DNA from: Crassaminicella indica
Lineage (GTDB): Bacteria; Bacillota; Clostridia; Peptostreptococcales; Thermotaleaceae
Length of the DNA: 64,000 nucleotides
Reading direction: 5' to 3'
NCBI RefSeq assembly: GCF_019203185.1
Contig: NZ_CP078093.1
Location: 1,647,058-1,711,057 of the forward strand
Positions within the stretch are counted from its first letter, which is position 1. Each line of letters starts with the position of its first letter. The translations under genes and the position numbers were made by a program. The notes under the pieces were generated by a model. That model ran no database searches, had not been told where the DNA came from, and was given only the letters and a program-made list of their open reading frames with translations. This document shows positions 62,374 to 64,000 of this stretch, one piece after another.

Positions 62374-64000
62374 ATGCACAAAACAAATTGGGAAATGATT
62401 GATAAAGATAAGTCTATAGATCATTTTGACAGGGCAGATGCTATTATAAAAAAGATTCTGATGAATAAAGGTATTACTACAGAAGAAGAAATAGAAGAGT
62501 TTCTTTCGGAAAAACCTCAAAAAACTTACAATCCTTTTTTATTGAAGAATATGAAAGAAATTGTAAATACTATTATTGATTATATCAACAAAAAAAAGAG
62601 TATATGGATTTATGGAGATTATGATGTAGATGGTATAGCTAGTATTTCTTTATTGATGGATTTTTTGTCAAATTTTACAAATAATCTTCATTATTATATT
62701 CCTTTAAGGGAAGAGGAAGGCTATGGACTTAATTGTGATGCTATAAAAGATATTAAGGAAAAGGGAGGGGAATTAATTATAACTGTGGATTGCGGTTCAA
62801 CATCAGTAGAAGAGGTTGAACTTGCAAAGAACTTGGGGATGGAAATTATTGTAACAGATCACCATAATCTTTCTGAGGAAGTACCAGATTGCTTGATTCT
62901 TAATCCAAAGCAGGAGGATTGTCCTTATCCTTTTAAATTTTTATGTGGCTGTGGGATTGCATTTAAACTAGCACAAGCTATTCAAAAAAATATGGGAGCA
63001 CCTAAAAAATATTTGAGTGATATACTTGATTTAGTAGCGTTAGCAACAGTAGCAGATGTTGTTCCTTTAATAGATGAAAATAGAACTCTATTAAAATATG
63101 GTCTAAAAAAGCTGAACAATCCAACAAGACTAGGATTAAAATATTTAATAGAAGCTGTTGGATTAAAGGATAAAAATATTAGTGCAGGGCATATTGGATT
63201 TGTATTAGGACCTCATTTTAATGCTAGTGGAAGAATTGATGATGCAAGAGCAGGAGTTGAACTGCTTCTAAGTAAGGAACAGCATAAAATAAAGTATTTA
63301 GTAGAGCATTTAGTTACGTGCAATAATGAGAGAAAAGCTATTCAAAAAAAGGGACTAGAAATTTGTAAAGCTAAGGTAGAAAAATATTATATGAATGATC
63401 TTTTCTTAGTCATTGATTCAGAAGGGACTCATGAAGGGGTTATAGGAATTGTTGCAGGGAGGATTAGAGATTTATATTATAAACCTACTTTAATTGTAAC
63501 AAGATCTCAAGATGAAGGAATATTAAAGGGGAGTGGAAGAAGTATTGATGATATAGATATTTATGAAGAAATGAAAAAATGTAAGGATTTATTTATAAAA
63601 TTTGGGGGGCATAAAAACGCTTGTGGTTTTTCTATTGAGGAAAGCAAATTAGAGCTTCTTAGGAAAAGACTTAATGAAGAAGCTTTTAAAATAAAAAAAC
63701 AGAGTCCTAATAAATTTGTGAAAACAATAAAGATAGAATGTGAATTGAAGCCATCACAAATAACAGAAGAATTTGTAAAAGCTTTAGAAAAAATAGAACC
63801 TTATGGTATGGGGAATGAAAAGCCTTATTTTCTTATAAGACAAATTAAAGTTGATAATAATAAAGAAAAGGTTGTTATGGGAAAAAATCATGAGCATTTA
63901 AGATTAAGAGGAGTATCTGAAAAATATCATGATTCTACGGAGATTTTAGCTGTTGGATTTGGATTGGCAGAAAATTATGTAAACGAGCTTAATTGTCCTG
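62374..64000 (+). CDS. recJ: single-strand DNA exonuclease RecJ (5' part, cut by window end)
   Basis: The reading frame is open from ATG 62374 to the end of the window, about 542 residues. RecJ degrades single-stranded DNA 5' to 3' in recombination and repair. The DHH domain has GDYDVDGIASISLLM, ITVDCGST and the signature TDHHN; the DHHA1 domain has GGHKNACGFS. The GAAGGGTGGG site lies upstream of the ATG. The C-terminal OB-fold part is incomplete here. It starts a new transcription unit after ctfB, with a small dyad (ATATACT and AGTATAT, about 62338-62356) in the gap. Confidence 0.93.
   Translation, partial: MHKTNWEMIDKDKSIDHFDRADAIIKKILMNKGITTEEEIEEFLSEKPQKTYNPFLLKNMKEIVNTIIDYINKKKSIWIYGDYDVDGIASISLLMDFLSNFTNNLHYYIPLREEEGYGLNCDAIKDIKEKGGELIITVDCGSTSVEEVELAKNLGMEIIVTDHHNLSEEVPDCLILNPKQEDCPYPFKFLCGCGIAFKLAQAIQKNMGAPKKYLSDILDLVALATVADVVPLIDENRTLLKYGLKKLNNPTRLGLKYLIEAVGLKDKNISAGHIGFVLGPHFNASGRIDDARAGVELLLSKEQHKIKYLVEHLVTCNNERKAIQKKGLEICKAKVEKYYMNDLFLVIDSEGTHEGVIGIVAGRIRDLYYKPTLIVTRSQDEGILKGSGRSIDDIDIYEEMKKCKDLFIKFGGHKNACGFSIEESKLELLRKRLNEEAFKIKKQSPNKFVKTIKIECELKPSQITEEFVKALEKIEPYGMGNEKPYFLIRQIKVDNNKEKVVMGKNHEHLRLRGVSEKYHDSTEILAVGFGLAENYVNELNCP

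Overview
The window is a low-GC, gene-dense chromosomal stretch of a Gram-positive anaerobe of the class Clostridia. Strong AGGAGG-type ribosome sites, frequent TTG/GTG starts, T-box and S-box leaders, an EndoAI/EndoA module and acetate/butyrate-type CoA-transferase genes all point that way. A GerS-like lipoprotein directly upstream of alanine racemase suggests a spore former with a locus organised like that of Clostridioides difficile. I cannot name the species. There are no rRNA or tRNA genes, no CRISPR array and no insertion sequence with a transposase.

Layout. 0.2-3.5 kb: an exosortase-like membrane protease (XrtK type) overlapping the gene for its probable only substrate, a large membrane protein ending in an MSEP-CTERM-like tail. 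3.6-6.6 kb (minus strand): a small hypothetical gene, then metN-metI-metQ behind a SAM-I riboswitch with its own promoter and terminator. 6.7-9.1 kb: a YerC/TrpR-like regulator converging on ilvD, which lies behind an isoleucine-type T-box. 9.2-16.2 kb: mgtE behind an unassigned structured leader, a coiled-coil protein, acpS, nnr, gerS-like, alr, and the endoAI/endoA toxin-antitoxin pair. 16.7-30.3 kb: an envelope and polysaccharide region (phosphodiester-glycosidase protein, GH26-like enzyme, SGNH hydrolase, MBOAT acyltransferase, an imperfect palindromic repeat, MurJ, a DUF5693 protein, CsaB and a TagA/WecG glycosyltransferase). 30.4-34.0 kb: split transketolase, a PrcB-domain protein and a LysM protein.

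34.0-41.9 kb is the most unusual accessory module. A Crp/Fnr regulator is divergent from an operon of a 1283-residue BadF/HgdC-type activase, two sister cupins and a NitT/TauT-type ABC importer. A 5-4-5 dyad sits where a class II Crp/Fnr activator site would be expected. The activase seems to lack cysteines that I recall as conserved in its C-terminal half.

42.1-64.0 kb: a Lon-family protease, 5-formyl-THF cyclo-ligase (minus strand), the ftsE-ftsX-murein hydrolase division set, a nucleotidyltransferase/phosphomannomutase fusion with a probable ATT start codon, a 2846-residue cyclic beta-1,2-glucan synthase-like enzyme, the short-chain fatty-acid set atoE-ctfA-ctfB, and the 5' part of recJ, which runs off the window end.

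The main themes are control of amino-acid supply by RNA leaders, envelope construction and remodelling (MurJ, Alr, FtsEX, CsaB, TagA, acylation and glycan hydrolysis), and anaerobic acyl-CoA or low-potential redox chemistry. Function calls come from motif recognition by eye; no database search was possible.
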